From Desulfobacteraceae bacterium (GTDB taxonomy: Bacteria > Desulfobacterota > Desulfobulbia > Desulfobulbales > Desulfobulbaceae): 7,622 bases of DNA. Location of the stretch: assembly GCA_022837185.1 (NCBI GenBank), contig JALHJD010000078.1, positions 1 to 7,622 of the forward strand, read 5' to 3'. Both the position numbers and the translations under genes were made by a program. This document shows positions 6,253 through 7,622 of the stretch, in pieces (the first letter of the stretch is position 1; every line of letters begins with the position of its first letter). Below the pieces are notes generated by a model. It worked only from the letters and a program-made list of their open reading frames with translations, was not told where the DNA came from and ran no database searches.

Positions 6253-7452
6253 TCAGGAAGCGGCGGCCTTTTCCAGTGCGGCGAGCATGGTCGCGCGGGC
6301 CTGATCGCTCAGCTTCACCGGAATCTGGTACACCAGGGTCCGGGTCATGATTTCCGCCGACCGGGGCAGTGCGTCAGGGTCATACACAACCTGCTTCCTG
6401 CCGCCGGCCTGGAAAGGCCAACCATTCCGACAGGGTGTTTTCCCCTCCAGGAGATGCTCCCATTTCGGATAGTAATGCCAGGTGTTCTCACCGAAATTAA
6501 TCGCCCCGGCCCCGTGCTCCCGCAGTATCTGATTGACGCGGACCGCCCGCTCCCTGTCCGGAAGCATGAATGCCATGAACGTCGCCGAGTCGCCCTCCTC
6601 GTCGAGAATCGTCCGGAATGTTGCACCCGGGATGGCCGCGGCGGCTTCCTTGAGCATGTTCTTGTTGGCCTTCTGGGCGGCGATCATGTCGTCGAGCTTG
6701 GCGAGCTGGGCCAGCCCGATGGCCCCCTGCAGCTCCATCATCCTGTAGTTGAAGCCGATGAATCGCCGGCCCTCACCTCCCCTGCCGCCGGGATTGGCAA
6801 CATGATCATGACCGTGGTCATGGTATTCGGACATGGTGCGCCACAGTTCCCGATCGTCGGTTATGATCATCCCCCCTTCCCCGGTGGTCATGGTCTTGAC
6901 CGAGTCAAAGGAGAAGGTCCCGCAGGCACCGAAAGTCCCGAGATGTCTGCCCTCCAGGCGGCCGCCCGCGGCCTGGGCCGTGTCCTCCAGAACCGGGATG
7001 TTGTGCCGGTCGGCGATCGCCTTGATTTCCCTGATCCTGGCCTGGGCGCCGAGCATGTGGACCGGAATGATGGCCGCGGTCTTTTCGGTGATCTTCTTTT
7101 CCAGGTCAGCCGGGTCCATGTTGAGGGTTTCGTCCACCTCGGTGAAAACGGGAACCGCGCCCACGTCGAAAATCGCCTCCCAGGTGGCGACAAAAGTGAA
7201 TCCCTGGGTTATGACCTCGTCTCCGGGTCCGACCCCCAGGGCAGCCAGGGCGACCTTCAGGGCTGCGGTACCGGAGGTTACGGCCTGGGCATGGCCGGCG
7301 CCGGTATAGCGGGCAAAGGCCTCCTCGAACTGGCGGACCTTCCACACATCCCCCCGCTGGGCGCCGAACTCGTAGCGAAACAGGACCCCGGTGGCAAATA
7401 CGTCCAGGACCTCGCGTTTTTCCTCTTCACCGAATACTTCAAAGCCGGGCAT
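6253..7452 (-). CDS. DegT/DnrJ/EryC1/StrS family PLP aminotransferase, KdnA-like
   Basis: The 399-residue protein is a complete sugar-type PLP aminotransferase. The cofactor lysine is Lys186 in FSFDSVKTMTTGEGGMI. Asp157 in LEDTAQAAGG would contact the pyridine nitrogen, and SGTAALKVALAALGVGPGDE (60-79) is the family's phosphate-binding and substrate region. The opening MPGFEVFGEEEKREV, the HDHGHDHV segment (211-218), FIGFNYRMMELQGAIGLAQL (231-250) and the NTWHYYPKWEH stretch (323-333) resemble, from memory, KdnA of Shewanella, which makes 8-amino-3,8-dideoxy-D-manno-octulosonate for lipopolysaccharide. If so it acts on an 8-oxo-Kdo-type sugar in the cytoplasm. The partner KdnB alcohol dehydrogenase and the cytidylyltransferase are not in this window, so a related amino sugar is equally possible. 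The ATG at 7452 has a GAGGTGG Shine-Dalgarno overlapping the panD stop codon, 9 nt away, indicating coupled translation. The family call is firm; the KdnA role is moderate. Confidence 0.85.
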   Translation of the reverse strand: MPGFEVFGEEEKREVLDVFATGVLFRYEFGAQRGDVWKVRQFEEAFARYTGAGHAQAVTSGTAALKVALAALGVGPGDEVITQGFTFVATWEAIFDVGAVPVFTEVDETLNMDPADLEKKITEKTAAIIPVHMLGAQARIREIKAIADRHNIPVLEDTAQAAGGRLEGRHLGTFGACGTFSFDSVKTMTTGEGGMIITDDRELWRTMSEYHDHGHDHVANPGGRGGEGRRFIGFNYRMMELQGAIGLAQLAKLDDMIAAQKANKNMLKEAAAAIPGATFRTILDEEGDSATFMAFMLPDRERAVRVNQILREHGAGAINFGENTWHYYPKWEHLLEGKTPCRNGWPFQAGGRKQVVYDPDALPRSAEIMTRTLVYQIPVKLSDQARATMLAALEKAAAS

Positions 7453-7454
7453 GG

Positions 7455-7463
7455 TTCCACCTC
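7455..7463 (-). promoter_or_regulatory. Ribosome binding site of the aminotransferase gene, overlapping the panD stop
   Basis: Minus-strand sequence TGAGGTGGAACCATG contains the panD stop TGA directly fused to a GAGGTGG Shine-Dalgarno, about 4 nt from the aminotransferase ATG. This supports that start and suggests ribosomes finishing panD start the next gene. Confidence 0.65.
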
Positions 7464-7622
7464 ACTTGTCAAGATGCTGCTTTACCCTGTTCCTGCCGTC
7501 CAGGAGCAGAATGGTCGGTTTGTACCCCTGGAGCTTGCTCTCCTCGATCAGCACATAGGTGGCGATGATGATCAGATCGCCCGCCAGCCCCTTGCGCGCC
7601 GCGGCGCCGTTGAGACCGATGA
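7462..7622 (-). CDS. panD: Aspartate 1-decarboxylase PanD, C-terminal part (runs off the window)
   Basis: PanD is a pyruvoyl enzyme that converts L-aspartate to beta-alanine for pantothenate and coenzyme A synthesis in the cytoplasm. Only about the last 52 codons are inside the window; the 5' end lies beyond the right edge. The visible protein reads IGLNGAAARKGLAGDLII, then IATYVLIEESKLQGYKPT and ILLLDGRNRVKQHLDK. This matches the conserved NGAAxR segment of the active site and the C-terminal beta-strands (GDxxIIASYVxM...KPxVxxVDxxN) of the family. The self-processing Gly-Ser site and catalytic residues upstream cannot be checked. The stop TGA is at 7462-7464 and overlaps the ribosome binding site of the following aminotransferase gene, so the two probably share an operon. 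The usual neighbours panB and panC are not visible. The identification rests on a short segment but the match is good. Confidence 0.85.
   Translation of the reverse strand, partial: IGLNGAAARKGLAGDLIIIATYVLIEESKLQGYKPTILLLDGRNRVKQHLDK

Noticed and set aside
6799..6822. HDHGHDHV stretch in the aminotransferase as a possible metal-binding insertion
   Set aside because: I recall a similar histidine-rich segment in KdnA, so it is probably a family trait rather than an added metal site.

Overview
This is a compact, GC-rich bacterial chromosome segment with no RNA genes, CRISPR array or insertion sequence that I can see. Gene content (YibE/F transporter-like protein, FtsH, octaheme cytochrome c, RsmJ, an ARMT1-like protein, a KdnA-like aminotransferase, PanD) fits an anaerobic, respiring Gram-negative, perhaps Desulfobacterota. 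That assignment is inference from style and gene set, not from a marker gene.

Left part (1-2650, + strand): the window opens inside the C-terminal end of a YibE/F-family membrane protein. At about position 342 this homology stops abruptly and, in another frame, the C-terminal half of an FtsH-type AAA+ zinc protease begins. The whole N-terminal membrane part and the ATPase core of FtsH are absent, so this is a deletion scar or an assembly join. The FtsH remnant ends in an ATGA overlap with an eight-heme exported cytochrome c related to octaheme tetrathionate reductase (OTR). That cytochrome lacks the lysine-bearing loop I expect after heme 4.

Middle (2651-4380): a minus-strand lipoprotein nuclease of the staphylococcal nuclease family converges on the cytochrome gene. 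It is divergent from rsmJ (16S rRNA m2G1516 methyltransferase) across a 255-nt intergenic region holding a candidate promoter and a 19-nt inverted repeat.

Right part (4386-7622, - strand): read in the direction of transcription, this is panD (aspartate 1-decarboxylase, only its 3' end inside the window), then a DegT/DnrJ/EryC1/StrS aminotransferase that most resembles KdnA (8-amino-3,8-dideoxy-octulosonate synthesis), then a 580-residue protein with an ARMT1/DUF89-like core whose metal-binding Asp-Asn pair appears to be replaced. panD and the aminotransferase are tightly coupled. The 580-residue protein follows after 124 nt and ends 5 nt from the rsmJ stop codon.

The best leads are the YibE/F-FtsH junction, the atypical OTR-like cytochrome, and the panD / KdnA-like / degenerate ARMT1-like cluster. 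None of them can be called a new system from sequence alone.
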